Made by a program: the position numbers and the translations under genes
The notes under the pieces: model-generated
What the model saw: the letters and a program-made list of their open reading frames with translations, nothing else
Database searches by the model: none
Told to the model about the DNA's origin: nothing
From: Gryganskiella cystojenkinii
Lineage: Eukaryota > Mortierellomycota > Mortierellomycetes > Mortierellales > Mortierellaceae
Direction of reading: 5' to 3'
DNA length: 64,000 nucleotides
NCBI GenBank assembly: GCA_015852425.1
Contig: JAAAIG010000010.1
Span: 32,890-96,889 of the forward strand
Part shown: in pieces, positions 48,484-62,800 of the stretch
How the letters are laid out: each line of letters begins with the position of its first letter
Position numbering within the stretch: the stretch's first letter is position 1

Positions 48484-50790
48484 ATGACTCTCTCTAGCAG
48501 CCCAACCTCATCCACCAGCAGCAGCCAAAGCACCACGTCCTTTCTTCGAATTTCCCCTCAAAACTTTCAGTTTACAGGTACGAAATCTTTACCTTTCCCC
48601 AAACCACAGGGGTTCGTCCCACAAAAAGGAAATCAGGGCGAAAGACGTGAATTCAAAAGAGATAGGAAAGTCGGTCGACTGTCGACAACTAAAAAAAAGT
48701 TGGTTGGGTGGAGCACATGTTTGATTTGGTGCCTGCATGGCCACAGCAAAAGCAGGAAATACCTCTTTCACCAGTACGACATTTTAGTAGGACCTTCCAT
48801 AGCTCCACCCCGCAACTTTTTGAGTTCATTCCAAGGCAACAACCCCCAATTTTTTATTTCTATCCTCTGTCCCTCGGCACGACGTCGTCAAAGGCCTGTA
48901 TCCTTTCATTCGCAAAAGGCCCAACAATGCGCAGCAATTCACTCTCACGTCAAACAGTCAGACTAAGAATATGTCGGTTGCTCGTCGTTGGATGCATGAA
49001 CAATTTGTTCTGATCCAGACTGTTTGTGAAGGATAGGAAAGAGCAGGTGTTGGTGCATAACACAAAAGAAATGGCAGCGTGTCATTGCTGAATTGTCTGT
49101 TGAGATATGGGGTCGACACGTTTCTCCACAGCGCATTAACGCACAGACTCAAACATACGCGCTTTCGGTTGGAATATCCCCCCAAAAAACAAGAAACCTT
49201 CAAATCGGAAGATTTAGTCCAGAGATGCTCTAGAGTGGGGCAGGGGAGAGAGAGGCGTTCAAGGAACCAAAGGAAAAGGGTGTGTGTCTGGACTGAGGAC
49301 GCGTCTTGGGGATGATTGGAACCTTTTCTCTTTGGCATGTTCAAAGCGAATACGTTCTCATTGCTGGTGCATATCTCTAATAGTCTGTCCTCGCACATTA
49401 TTGTCGTTGTAGCTTCCAAGGTCTCGTCCGGTCTTGTCTCCAAACTCAAAATCAAAAACTTGTTAAGCGCACCTGTCGGTTACAAGTTCAAGACCAATGC
49501 GCCTCTGAGATACTCTGTCAAGCCTGTCCTTGGGGTGCTTACTCCCGGACAGTCGATCGAGGTGTTTGGTAAGAGAAAAAAAAAAAAGAACGCTATCGAT
49601 TTGCTGCAAATGCAATACAAGATCAACACCACATCTCCTAACAGTCTTTATATGTTTTATAGTTCGCTGCGAAAATTGGGTAAATCCACAGGATCGGTTC
49701 TTGTTGCAGAGTGTTGCCTTGACCAAGGAAGAGAGCGACTATATTGATGCCACCAGCGTAAGTACTTCCTTTTTTTGAAATTTCTTTAACACCTCGAATG
49801 CTGTTAGGAGCAGGGCATTAAAGCTGATCTTTCTGCTCTTCGATGCATCCTATATAATAGTGGAAAGAATTGGACCGCAGGAGAATTATCGAGACCTTTA
49901 TCCAGTGTGCTTCTTCGTCAACATTAGCGCTGCGCGATCCACAGGATGATGGAGGTTCGATCTCTTCCTCCTCCTCCTCTAATTCTTCCTCCGTGACGTC
50001 ATCTGTCCACTCGTCGACTCGATCCGATCGTTCCGACAGGTCTCGTCCTCAACCTCATACTCAACGGTCCTACCACCACCAACAGAGCGATCACCTTCAG
50101 GCGCCTGGAGGCGGTCGCAAAATGTCCACAAGTTCAGCGACATCCTCGGCCGCCTCAGCATCCCCTCCTGGCTCCTATCCAACACTTTTCAGATCGTCCT
50201 CCAAAGGCGCTGCCACCAATGCATCCCTCGCATCCTCAAATTCAACATCAACCAAAGTTTCAAGAGGATCAACCGTAAGTGCCAAGGGCGAGAGTGTAGA
50301 CTCCCCCACGCCATCTTCTGCTCTTGGCCTATTGGCTGTTCCTGTTGGTTATTTGACCTCAAAGCTCAGTAATTCCAAGCAAACTGTGCGGATGGTGTCG
50401 AGGTTCCTGGCCGTTCGCCACTATACCAAAATGCAAGTCTTTACGGTCTCGGTCATTTGTCTCCTCCTGGGCTTACTCTTGCCGCTCGAGAAGCTGTTGG
50501 TCCTGGTCGGTGGCGGAACAGCCCTGCCCGCGGTCATGAACCATCAGCATTCTCATGATCCTTTCCAGAACGGTGGTATCTTGACCACCCGAACGGCGAT
50601 TCGTGCCTCGCCTTTGTCGTCGTCGTTGGATCTTGCTTACTCTACACTCTCGGTTGTTGCCCCTTCTTCAGAACCTGCAGCGTTTCAGAACGTACCGGAG
50701 GCGGAACATATCGAGGTCGATCCAATTGAGTCGTCTTTGACCGGTAACGATGCACCACCTATGACCGTTGAAGTCGAAGGGTCTGTTTGA
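48484..50790 (+). CDS. VAP/SCS2-type MSP-domain membrane protein
   Basis: Four exons (48484-48577, 49413-49568, 49663-49757 and 49861-50790) give 424 aa. The MSP domain (about 20-130) has LRISPQNFQF at its first strand and the VAP signature GYKFKTNAPLRYSVKP, which binds FFAT motifs. VAP proteins sit in the ER membrane and form contact sites with other membranes for lipid transfer. A Ser-rich linker (about 140-300) follows, then a single strong membrane segment (TVSVICLLLGLLLPLEKLLVLV) near 308-330. Typical VAPs end just after this segment. Here about 95 further residues follow, which would face the ER lumen if the topology is standard. There is no obvious coiled coil, another difference from yeast Scs2 relatives. 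Intron 1 is 835 bases but joins the first MSP strand cleanly. Confidence 0.87.
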
Positions 50791-51102
50791 GAGTTTAGAC
50801 GACCTTCTTTTATTTCTTACTTGCAGTGTATTTTTTTATTCATTAATGCCTAATTGTCTTCCTTGTCGCACCCTTTCTATTCTTCTCCTTGTATATTATT
50901 ATTGCAAAATAAAAGAAATCCCTTTCACCTGTAGATGCTTGCTTTCTTGCTTTTGCATGTAGCAGAAAAAGATAATGAGGTTGTGCTAATGTAACATGTT
51001 TATTAATTGATTGATTGTTTGTTTTCTTGTGACGGCAACCTACCCGAGGTTCCGCCACTTTCTTGTCGACAGATGTACTTGTTGAAACGCCCTAGAGAGA
51101 AC
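50791..51102. other. convergent 3' ends, VAP-like gene / PCNA
   Basis: This 312-base A/T-rich stretch lies between two stop codons facing each other. An AATAAA at 50908-50913 on the plus strand is the likely polyadenylation signal of the VAP-like gene. No gene is present. Confidence 0.55.
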
Positions 51103-52147
<1,045 letters not shown>

Positions 52148-52347
52148 CTTGCGAGTATGTGAATATGTACAGGGGAGAGAGGAAGTAGAAGAAGGGATCG
52201 AGCGGAAAGAGAGGGAATGTGATGAAAAGAAAGAAAGAAGGAAGAAAGATAATCTCGGTCGCTGACTGTGTGCCTGTGAAAAAACCAACACTGCAAAAAC
52301 ACGTCCTGGAAAAGGGTGGCAACCACAAAAAAACATAAACAACTTGC

Positions 52348-52353
52348 ACGCGT
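52348..52353. promoter_or_regulatory. ACGCGT (MCB) box upstream of PCNA
   Basis: The palindromic MluI cell-cycle box lies about 200 bases upstream of the PCNA start. In budding and fission yeasts such boxes bind MBF and give G1/S expression of replication genes, including PCNA. The position suits this role, but the gene's function here is inferred, and chance copies exist elsewhere in the window. Confidence 0.4.
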
Positions 52354-52444
52354 CTCGAAATAAAAATAAATTAAAAAAAGGATTGATCCCCTTAAGTCTC
52401 CTTTTTTGTGCTTTTTTCTGGTGGCAAAAAGTAAAGGGCTTTTT

Positions 52445-54129
52445 TTATGAGTCTCTTATCTCGGTGGCGTCTTGAGGTAATCTCGCCTCAGAGCTTTCCT
52501 CCACTGGTGCAGGTGTCGTATTCGCTGTCGAACCTTCGGCTGAATCCTCCGCGGCTCGTACTTCTACAGAGTCTGCAGGAGAATCTGTCGAGACTTCATC
52601 ATCCGTGGTCACGGTCACAGCAGACGGTAATCCAGGCGCTTGTCCTGCAAGAGGTTTTCTGAACTTGCCCTGCAACCATACACGGTACATCTTGATCTTT
52701 CGTAACCGATTGACAATCAACCTCCGGTCGACTGCATTCTGTTCGATCGTGAACTTTGATCCAAACAACTTTACAATCTCTTCAGAGTCGAAGAAGTACA
52801 CTCTCGTACCCTCGCCGCGGACATAAAAGTTGTCCGAGAGGAGTCGATTCTTCTTAAAACGAAGCTGAGCCATATCATATCGACCATAGTCTCGGAACAC
52901 AATGAGTCCACCGGGTTTGAGGAGCTATGGTATATTGCAGAGTGAAAAGTTATGTGAGTAATGGACACTTCCTTTCGTCGAATATCTTATGTAACAACGA
53001 CCGCCCCTGTACCTTGTATAGGTTGTTCATGGCCTGGTCCCACTTGTCAGGGTGAAGCGCTGAGAGTACAAAGATTAAAACGAGTACATCCATAGACTCT
53101 GGTTCGACCTCTGGAGGAATGTTGTCGCCAGCCAGGTCCCAGACAAAGGCCTTGCCTCGTTTCTCATCATATGCTGGGTTACTCTTCACAACCTCGACCG
53201 CCGTTGAAGAAAAGTCACAGGCATAGACAAAAAGCTTCTCGTTCTTGCTCTCGCGCAACAACGGGAACATGGTATTTCCTGCGCCGCATCCAATCTCCAT
53301 GACAGCCTTCTCTCCAGCCTATTTTTTTTATTAAAAAAAAAAAAAAAAAAAAGAATAGCGATCCAGATGAATTGCTTGTGTTAGAATGAGGCCCATCGCA
53401 ATTTCGACAATGAAGGCTTGTCCAAGAATCGCCGAGGACAAAATCTGTCAAAACTTACATCGGCTTCGACCATCTGGAAGAGTTCTGGGAACTCGATTCT
53501 TAGATAATGACGATCCTTATAAAAACGATTCTCATTCTTGGTATAAAACTTGTTCCAGTTCTGAGCAGCCTCGGCGTGATAAGTCTCAACAAGCTCTGTA
53601 GGAACAGGATCCAGTTTTTGTCGCGCAATCTCTTTCAATGCATGTTGTTCCTGTTCCTCGCCCCAAGGTGCATGATCCCTAGAAGGTAGCACAAAACGGG
53701 ATGAAAACATGTTAGGAACATGCTTGACTAGATCAGCCGCCCAGCATCCTAACATCGACTCCAAGTCATAGTCCATTACCAAGCGTTTTGCTCAAAAACA
53801 GAGGACTCGTCTGTAAGGATGCGACCTCCGAAGGGCTTTGAATCGCCGGCGCCCACATCTCTCGAACTGGATTCCTCCTTCTTCTTGTTGCTGTTGTTGT
53901 CTTTGCTATCGCTGCTACTCGCACCATCAGTAGTATCTGTTGTTTCTGTGGTATCTACTATTGCCTCTGCCGAGTCATCTGCGCTTGCCTCGGCCACTGC
54001 TGCGGCTGACTCGTGTCTCTTGTTCGAGTGCTGTTCCTCCTCGGAGGCGAGTTCCGAGTGCCGCTTCTTCGAGTCGTCCTGGGTCGAAGGCCCAGTGTTG
54101 ATTTTTGCAGCTTGTTCTGATCCAGACAT
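52445..54129 (-). CDS. TRM140: tRNA N3-methylcytidine methyltransferase, TRM140/METTL2-like
   Basis: Four exons (54129-53780, 53678-53459, 53318-53013 and 52924-52445) give 451 aa. Trm140 and METTL2 put the m3C mark at position 32 of tRNA-Thr and tRNA-Ser. The first 105 residues are low-complexity Ser/Asp/Glu-rich. The m3C-type core then begins: [12 protein letters not shown], an [18 protein letters not shown] motif, and the Rossmann SAM site [35 protein letters not shown] and the family block [21 protein letters not shown] follow. All these are diagnostic for the METTL2/6/8 group. A further Ser/Thr/Glu-rich tail of about 75 residues ends the protein. It lacks the actin-binding fusion found in S. 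cerevisiae Trm140. The gene is divergent from the BAG-domain gene, with starts 267 bases apart. Confidence 0.93.
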
Positions 54130-54395
54130 GTTTGGCGAAGTGAACGTGATTGTCGAAATGGAGAATCACTTTCATGTTTCAACGAGTTATATTTTTTTTG
54201 ATCCGGTTGGTCACATGATCATAAACTAAATTTTTTTCTAGAGCTTGCGAGTTGTTCGACGCGTTCCATGGACAAGTTTCATTTATAGCGGGAAAAAATT
54301 GTTGCACCTTCTTCAGGTTCTATCTTTTCACATCCTCTTAACTCCACCCTCACCCCACCTCCCCTCCCATCTATTTGTGTGCTCATCGTTCGTCG

Positions 54396-55664
54396 ATGTA
54401 CCCATTCTTCTCAGATCCCAGAGCGCAAGGCCGTGGAGCTCGTAGGCGCCAAGAGCGCAATGATTTCTTCCCTGCCTTCTCTGACTCACAGTTCTTTGAT
54501 CCGTTCTCTTCGATGCAGTCGGACGAGAGCCGTTCTGCTACTGAATCTGAGCTCGGTCACTCACCCTACCAACAACAGCCTCACAAGCAGCACCGCAATG
54601 TTCAGCAGCAACGTCCCCAGCAACAATATCAACAAGAGCGTCAGTCCCAGCCTCCACAGCAGCAAGAGCCTCAGCATAGACAACCTCAATTCCACGGTCG
54701 TTCTCCTGTGGCGGTAAATCATCCTGGTGTGCCATCCTTACAGAAACCTCACCATCACTCTCCTCAACAGCATCAACACCATAGCCGTCAACAGCAGCAG
54801 CAGCAGCCACAGTCGCAGTCGCAGCAGCAACACCGCCGTCAGCAGGTTCGTCCTCCTCGTCAAGAATCACTCCAGCAGCAATACGAGACTCTGAAACAGC
54901 AAGAAGAACAGCAGCTGCAGCAACAACAACAGCGTCATCCCAACCAGGGTATTAACCCTGGTCATCAATCTGTCGCGACCAACAATCAGAGAAAGCAACA
55001 TATACTTCATCAGAAGCGACAGGGTCGTGGTCAGAATCAACGTTCGCAACAAGGATTCAGACCCCTCGAAGCTGATGAGGCTGCCAATGATCTCGAATCT
55101 TTGGTCCAAGACGCCTTTGGAGATACAGTCCCCGTTCATGCACCAAAGAGTGCTCCAGTCCACCTCCCAAGAGATCATCAGGCACCAACCCATCCCCCAC
55201 GTCCCAATGGTCATTACAAGATCCCCGCAAAGGAACAACGCCATCAACGGTTTTCCGATCCGGTCGAGTCATCGGAGGCAGCCTCAGATGAAGAAGAGCA
55301 GCAGGAACGCCAAGACGATACCGATCAAGACCAAGACTGGTCAGAGGAGGAAGAGATGAAGCCCGATCCCGAGGTCCAAGCGAGAAGTAATAAAGAGCTG
55401 GGTGAGATTCGACGAAACCTTGAGGGTCTTGCAGCAGAACTCGACCAGATCCTAAAGGGTGTGATCAAGAATCGTAAACAGATCCTGATGACCGAAGAGA
55501 ATCTGACCAAGGCCATGCTTAAGATTGACTCTGTAGATAGTGGTGGCGATGACTCGATCCGCAAGCAACGCAAGGACTTGATCAACCGTGCAGAGGGTCT
55601 GCTGGCAAAGGTCGACGAGTTCAAGCACCGGACCAAGACCACCATTCCTCAAAAGGCTGTTTAG
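54396..55664 (+). CDS. polyglutamine BAG-domain protein
   Basis: A single exon of 422 aa. The C-terminal 85 residues (about 335-420) form a three-helix BAG-like domain: SNKELGEIRRNLEGLAAELD, then TEENLTKAMLKIDSVDSGGDD, then QRKDLINRAEGLLAKVDEF. BAG domains bind the ATPase half of Hsp70 and release ADP. The N-terminus (MYPFFSDPRAQGR, FFPAFSDSQFFDPF) is aromatic-rich. The middle (about 50-230) is very rich in Gln, His and Pro, with many Gln runs, as in stress-related scaffold proteins. An acidic segment lies at about 285-325. The start is the ATG at 54396; an in-frame codon at 54375 has no initiator support. No intron is seen, unlike almost every other gene in this window. The Hsp70 link is inferred from the domain. 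Confidence 0.75.
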   Translation: MYPFFSDPRAQGRGARRRQERNDFFPAFSDSQFFDPFSSMQSDESRSATESELGHSPYQQQPHKQHRNVQQQRPQQQYQQERQSQPPQQQEPQHRQPQFHGRSPVAVNHPGVPSLQKPHHHSPQQHQHHSRQQQQQQPQSQSQQQHRRQQVRPPRQESLQQQYETLKQQEEQQLQQQQQRHPNQGINPGHQSVATNNQRKQHILHQKRQGRGQNQRSQQGFRPLEADEAANDLESLVQDAFGDTVPVHAPKSAPVHLPRDHQAPTHPPRPNGHYKIPAKEQRHQRFSDPVESSEAASDEEEQQERQDDTDQDQDWSEEEEMKPDPEVQARSNKELGEIRRNLEGLAAELDQILKGVIKNRKQILMTEENLTKAMLKIDSVDSGGDDSIRKQRKDLINRAEGLLAKVDEFKHRTKTTIPQKAV

Positions 55665-56872
55665 ATTGTGAAGTAGCACGGGTTGAATTTTTTTTTGCAC
55701 CTTGTCCCATAGGTCATCCCTTGTAAATAGTTCGTTTTCATGACAGAATAAACCCGGATCCCGAATGTGGGCAAGATCAATGAAAAAGCCCGATTTTGGA
55801 ATGTTGCTCAGTTTGTGAACGCCAGCTTCGCATGGGACCTTTTCTCTTGCATTATGACGTTTATCTACCCCAGGGGGAACCTCGTTCATGCAGTGATTAC
55901 AACAGGGCGTGTGTGTATGGAGGGTAACAATAGCTTTCCCTTGGCAAAGAAATGAGTAACAGAGTGAAAAAATTGATTCGACCTCCACCCCCCAGCTCTC
56001 GTTTGGTTCGTTGTCCACTCAGTGCCGTGCTGCTGTCTCAGCCCTTTTTTTGGCATTTGTTCTATTGTTCTGTAGCGTGTAGTTCTATGCCGACCTCATT
56101 CCCATTTGCATCGTTTTTTTAAATAGTCTTCACATTCACATTACATTCACCACATTCATTCGTTTCATACATCCCTCTACCCCCGGTACGCAATACTAGT
56201 TTTCTCTCTCACACACCCACAGGCAAACTCTTTCTTCCATGCACCATTTTTATTTTTATTTTTCTCCTTTTTTTTATCTGTTGGTTCATTACGCTACCCT
56301 TCTCTATCCCTACCGAATCAACAAAGTCTTGACTGTTGGATTAAACTCCACCAATCTGTTATCTTTAGCCTAGATCGCTCCTCGCTCTCACAAGACTTTC
56401 TTATCCTCACTACCTGAGTGGTATGTATCCCTTTGGTGGCATCATCCATCCAAAGCCAAAAAAAAACAGCAAAACAACAAAATCTTGTCTTCTTCATCCA
56501 AGATTTTGTAAGACTGTGGGGACTGTGCTTCTTCCAGGGTATGCGCCAGGGAACCTAATTTTAAACGAATCGATATTAAATCCTCTATTTTTTTGGGCGA
56601 AATTTTCTGCGCACCGAAAATCGGAGTCTCTGCGTGGAAAGGGATGCACTTGCAACTCCAACACTCATCCCTCTCTTTCTCTCTCGGTCATCTTTCGTTA
56701 GCGATCGACTTTGTAACCATCAGCGAAACTCTCAAAGGAAAGAACTCGAATCGACATTATTGAACGAAGGTTTTTTATGACGCTGTCGAGCGTGCCTGAC
56801 CCCCGGATAAGGGTGGAGGCAACCTCATGGACGAATCCGTCCTCATCATCTGCAGAAATAGCTGTAACAAGG
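55665..56872 (+). other. intergenic, BAG gene to class C receptor
   Basis: This 1.2-kb region holds the 3' flank of the BAG gene and a C/T-rich leader before the receptor (about 56000-56420 and 56650-56700). In-frame ATG codons at 56777 and other small frames occur, but the receptor's best start is 56873, because only this one begins directly with a signal peptide. No other gene is supported. Confidence 0.5.
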
Positions 56873-59800
56873 ATGAAATGCACGAGATCCGGACCCAGGA
56901 GAAGACTTGGTTGCCGGCTGACTTTACTCCTCGGATGTTCTCTCGTCCTTGTTTACCAATCAGGTTGTTTGGCGGATGCTCCAACTAGTAACGCCACCAG
57001 CAGCAATTGGACAGCCAACCCCTCCTCATGGATACGACACAGCCATGATCTCCTCCCGATCAAGGAGCAGGATGAAATCTGGAGAGGCGACACTCTCTAC
57101 GACCCCCCTGTCAAAGCTCCAGGCTTGACTGACGAGGAATTCACTGAGACTTGGCGAGGAGAACCCGGCACAATTAAGATAGGAATTCTTTTGCCGTTTA
57201 CACCGAATCCAGATGTTGCCTACCGGGCCATCGTGTCCAGGATCAGTTTTTCGGTGAGTTACTCTCTTGGAGACTATAAGTGTTAGTGACAACTGGATAT
57301 GGCCGAAAGATCACAGGAATCTAAAGTCGAGCTTTTTTTTTTATTCTTGAAAATCGAAACAGGTCCTCCGCATGGCCGTCAGAGATATGAATGACCGACA
57401 AACCATACCAGGCAAAGATTTTTTTACACATATGAATATTGTTGTTGGTTGGATGACCAGAATCTCGCCACTCATGTTTTCCAACATTTCTCCTCTTCGT
57501 GCAACTAGGAATGAATATCTCCCTGGTCCTAAGAGATAGTCAGCGCCGTATACAAAGCACAAACGCCTCAGGAGTTGCCGCTGCGATCTCGGCTACGACT
57601 CGGCTACTTGCCATGGAAGTTGGTGGCATCATCGGCGACGTTGCCTCAGAACTGACCTCGGCTGAGGCTCTCATGACATCGAGTGTTGGTGTGCCACAAT
57701 GTTCCTTTACGTCTTGTAAGCGGACATCTGCCTTTTTTTGTCTGTATCCCATAACGGTCGTGTCACTCGTTTTGTCTGGCTTTGTCCTATCTGACTTTCT
57801 TTCCCAAAATGAATAGATAACATGGACCTTGAATACATCTCGAATTACGCGTACGAGTTCCGTACCGCACCTGGCGTCTTGGCTTATGTCGACGCTCTAA
57901 GCAAGGTCGCTATGCACTATGGCTGGAAAAGATTTACGATCTTTCACACCTCGGACGTTACAGGAATTTTAGGTATAATATTTCGACTTGTTTTTTTAAA
58001 AAAAAAATTCATGGAGTGCAGAGAGCCTGGCCTTTTATCTTTATTCTTTGTTCTTTTGATTTATGTAAAGCTCAGATTTTCTTTTCTGTTATTTCTTATC
58101 GTTCCTCCCCTCCTTTTCGAAAAAATTAGGTGAAAAATTGCTTACAAAATTGTGCAAGGACGTCGAGATCCTCAAGGTCGCGATCCCTCTACCAGAGCAA
58201 GACAATCAGCTTGTGCCCCTTGCTCAAAAAGCGATCCCGGCGATCCAGGACTCAAATTACCGCATTCATTTCTTGATCGCTGCCAGAGCCGATCAGGTCA
58301 CCTTATTGAATGTTATCAGGTACTCGTGCACAAAAGACAAAAAAAAAAGTTGCTGAAACTCTCCACATCTTGACCCCACTTTGACCTTGTGTTTAACCTC
58401 GCGAAATGGCCAATTTTGTTCCTTATGTAGGAACGCGGGCCTGCTCCATAAGGATCATGTGTGGCTGACGCCAATCGACATGTCGGACTCGATCGCTCTT
58501 TTGGATAGACCTGAGGATTTCAACGGTCTCATCATGGCAGACGCTTTATGGGAACTCACAGGGGTGCCAGAATTCGAAAACTTTGTCTCGAACTGGCGCA
58601 GCTTAGATACAAAAAAGTAAAGGAGCACTTTTTCTCGAAAATGACCCAAGACCCAGGCGCGGATTAGAGTTTTCTAACGCAATAGTTATTTTCATTGGGA
58701 TCATAGGTATCCTTTATCTGGATCTGCGCAGCTTACCTGGCACGAAACATATGCCTACACGTGCGTTCAGGTCCTCGCCGAAGCATACAGAGCAGTAAGC
58801 CGAAAATAATTTAGCTTTTCAAGAGCCAAAGAGAGGAGCGGACAAAAATAACGAGACAGTCTGCTGACATGAATGAGTTTCTATTCCGTATGATTAGTTG
58901 GTCCAAAACGCAATGCTAATCACGAATGACACCCAGAGGGCGATGGTGTTGCATGAAATTCGACGTGGGAGACGAAGTCAAAACTTGACCGATGCATTTT
59001 TAGGGTCAAGGAACTACAGTACGCCTGTCGGTGACTTTTCTGTCGATGGGCGTGGCAACCCGTTGAATTCGTGAGTCGCGACAAACAAGTGAACCTGATT
59101 TTACTCTCTTAGCTATGAATTGCGCGCACAATCAATTACACATTTCTCAACCTCTTCCTTTCTTTGTTCTTCCGCGGTAGACGGATATCCATCCTGACCT
59201 TCCAAAATACTACCAGTGTTCCAAACGGGAAAGTCATCAATAGCGTGGTCAACATATTCAAACCTATCAGATTTAAAGGAAACACTACGGTTCCTCCGCG
59301 AGATTCGCCCGCATGGGAAGGTACGTAAAATTTATCCGTTCTGTTTGGCGGGAATAGCTGATGCTGCACTATGGCTAACTCATTTCTTATTTTGAACTTA
59401 GAACTGAACCCTGACGCTGATTCGCCATTCGGTATTGTCCTCATCCTATTGTCCTCCGTTTTGATGCTCGCCATTTTTTTTACCGCGATCGTTGTTATCG
59501 TCAACAGGGACAACATCATCATCAAATCTGCGAGGCAAGTGATAATATTGTTTCATATGAATTCATACTTGGTGATTGTCCCGTACCTCATCTAACTCAT
59601 CTAACTAGAATTTTTTAATCCATTAAGTCCGTTGTTCTGTATACTTGAGCTGATTGGGTTGGCTTTGACACTCTCTTGGTCTTATCTGAGAGCGGATGTT
59701 CCCACAGCAGGAATCTGTAGGATCGGTCTCTTGGTTGTAGTCGTCGGCTTAACTATCAATCTGTCCGCGCTGGTCGTCAAGAACTATCGAATCTATCGAA

Positions 59801-62800
59801 TTTTCAACAGTGTTAGCATCATCAACCACGCTGTTTCGAACAAGTATTTGTTACGCGTGGTCGCTATCCCTGTGGTCCTCGTACTGGCAAGTTTGTTGTC
59901 GCTATTCCGAAGAATTATGCTTTTGTATGATACTCAAGGATTATGAGTAACCTTTTTTTTTCCTGCAATGCTACTCCATTTAGATTCCTTGTATCATCCA
60001 TAGCTTTGTCCACTATCTTGTGCCGGATCTGGTCAGGACCAATAACCACGAGTACTGGGTACAATGCAGTTCTGATGAGTCTCAGTCCGTGTGGAATATT
60101 ATGATTGCATTAATTCCCATCCTGTTGAACATCTTTGGAGTCTATCTTGCATTTAAGACCCGAAACGTGACCCGCCTTTGGAATGAAGCCCGTGCCATCG
60201 CAACAACGATCTAGTAGGTTATTTCAGGACCATTTTCAGTAAGGGAAATTGTAAAAAAAAATGTGAGTTTAACCTCTTCGCCTGTGGTCGAAATTTCTAT
60301 TGGATGGATTAGCATCGTTACGTTCTTCGTGATCATCATTGTGATCGTGCAGACGTTTCCAGCGTATCTCTACCAGGTGTCATATTATGTTACAATGGTC
60401 TGCGTTTATGTCGCCTGTTTGCTCGAGTATTGTATCCTATTCATTCCGAAGCTCCGGAACCTTTGGTTGCAAAAACGTGGACTCCACGTACCAGCAGGAC
60501 GCGACGGCGACATGATGGACAGCATCTTGGGCGGTATGTCTGCTGCGGTCGGACGACGAGGCGCTGTGAGTATTGGTGAAGCCGATGGTACTGCTGGCGC
60601 TGAATTCACAGAAGACGGAGAGAAACGCTTTGGGTCAACTGCAGGAATGCTCTCCTCTGAGCGCGCATCGATCGCGTCTTCCGAAGCTCAGCAGAACATG
60701 AACATCTCGGATCTGGTCTCATCCTATCCATTCGGTCAGATCAACAACGAAAATGGAGCTGCACCCATCACATCGCCTGTCCATCGACCTACCTTCTATG
60801 GCCACTCGGATCTTTCCAACCAAGGCGGTGGAAAATCCGTCTCTAGGCAGGATGCCAACAACGCAGATACTCCGGATTCGTCAGAGATGCCACGGCGATT
60901 GCCACCTCGGCCATCACATCTGATGGGTCGTCTCTCCAGCGACGGGACTCAAGTCGAATCTTCCTCTCAACCAAAAACTGGAACAAACTACGATGCATTT
61001 GCGGGTGGAGTTGGTCGAAGAATGGCGGGCCGGGGTAGCCGAGATGCTCAACCCTTCGATCTTCACGAGATCTTGCTTGCCTCCTCGATTAACCGAACTA
61101 CTCCTGATACCATTTCCGGTCCTCGTTCCAATGGAATGTTGTCTGTGAATCAGAGCGATTACTTTGGCGATTCAGATATGGATTTGCGGTCACGGAAGAG
61201 TAGTTTCGGGGACTTTGGTCAGTCCGGCATAGGAAGGTCTCGGACAGGAGGCATTCCGGGAAATAAGAGTCCCAACCTATACCCACCACAAAAACAGGGC
61301 GCGTTGAATGCCGGAAACGGTTCTATGAAATCTGGGATGCGCGAGACCAGGGTAAGAGGATCGACGAACCTGTGCGTCTACTTTTTATGCGGACAGGACT
61401 GACTTCAAACTTTTCATTTTTACCTTCGAAAAACTAGATGGATTCCTATACTGTTATCGTTCCAGTTCAGAGGCAACGCTGGTACATTATGCGTGTACTT
61501 GCACAATGGCGCATGTCCAAGATTATTTTTGTACCGTACTCCAAGGTCCTGGTGATCGTCGATGTGAGTACAGCTATTCTTTTACTGCCCCTTCGACTCT
61601 ATTGGTCGGGTTGACAGAGCCTTTGAACTAATATTGCTGCACCATGGTAACATAGTTGGAGACTGAAAAGTCTTACAGTCTTATTTTGCATACGATCGAG
61701 ACTGGATACTCGTCGCCGAGGCGTCAAAGCACAGAGATCAGAACCAACGCAGATATCCCTGAGGTCATAAACAAGATATCTACACCGAGTCGTCCTCCAA
61801 CAGTCCTTGTTCGCGAGGATTCAGAAGCCCCAAAGGATCCTGTCTTGTTTTCAAATCAAATGGCACCCGCGATCCAAAAGTCACCCGAGACAGTCGCGGA
61901 TAGGCGCCCTGCGCTGGGTGATATTTGTGTCCAGATTCTACCTGATGACACGTCCATGCCCTCCACCTCAACTCAATTAGCAGTTAGCTGTGCTGAACTG
62001 ACTGCACAACGACCCTCGCTCAGACGGCGAATTAGTCAACAAGTGATGAATTTTCCTCCCATTAACCTCGGCCTTGACGAACGAAATTTCGATGGTGTTC
62101 ACAGCAAAGATGATGGATGTCTTGGCGGGATGGATGAGGGAATCCAAACCGATTATATCATACGCGTCATATCGATCCATAATGAGTGTTGGCGAGTTCA
62201 ACTTCCAGACCAAGAAACCATGGATCGTTGGATCGATATCGGGCAGCAGATAAAGGATGAAAACTGGATCGCAAGACCCTTGACTGGCAGTCGAGGCAAT
62301 TCGGGTTCCACCAAACAAGGTCCTGGCGGCGATGAACTCGCCGGTGCAATTGCGGAAGACGATAGCTTGCCAGGCGTCGGTGGATCCTCAAGTCTGGCAA
62401 CCCAACGAACACGAAAGATGAGTCAGTCCTTCCATCCGTTGCAGCACCATGGAAGCGAGCCTTTCCTTAGAGATGATCCCAGTCCAAGACCTCGGAGGGA
62501 GGATCGGTGGATGGGTGATCTGACCGACTCCAGCACGCCATCCAACGACTCTGAGCGACAGATCAACCGCGAACGCGCGGCCCGGATCAACCAACGTATG
62601 AACGCGTCCAGCAAGTTCCCGTCCGTCTATTTGCGAGGATTGAGATCTGAGAGTATCAAGAGCGGGAGCAGTAGTCCGACTCGAGAACTGTCCCCAATCA
62701 CGTTTGGAACGGAATCACCCATCCCGAGACGTATCCATCGACCGTCAGCCCTCAGTTCGCTCAGTCGGATCATGACGCTTCCTCTCTCCTCGACCGAGCT

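Noticed and set aside
48484..48966. A 160-codon frame starting at the VAP-like ATG and reading on past 48577
   Set aside because: Reading on past the GTACGA donor gives no MSP strand, whereas splicing to 49413 gives the family sequence.
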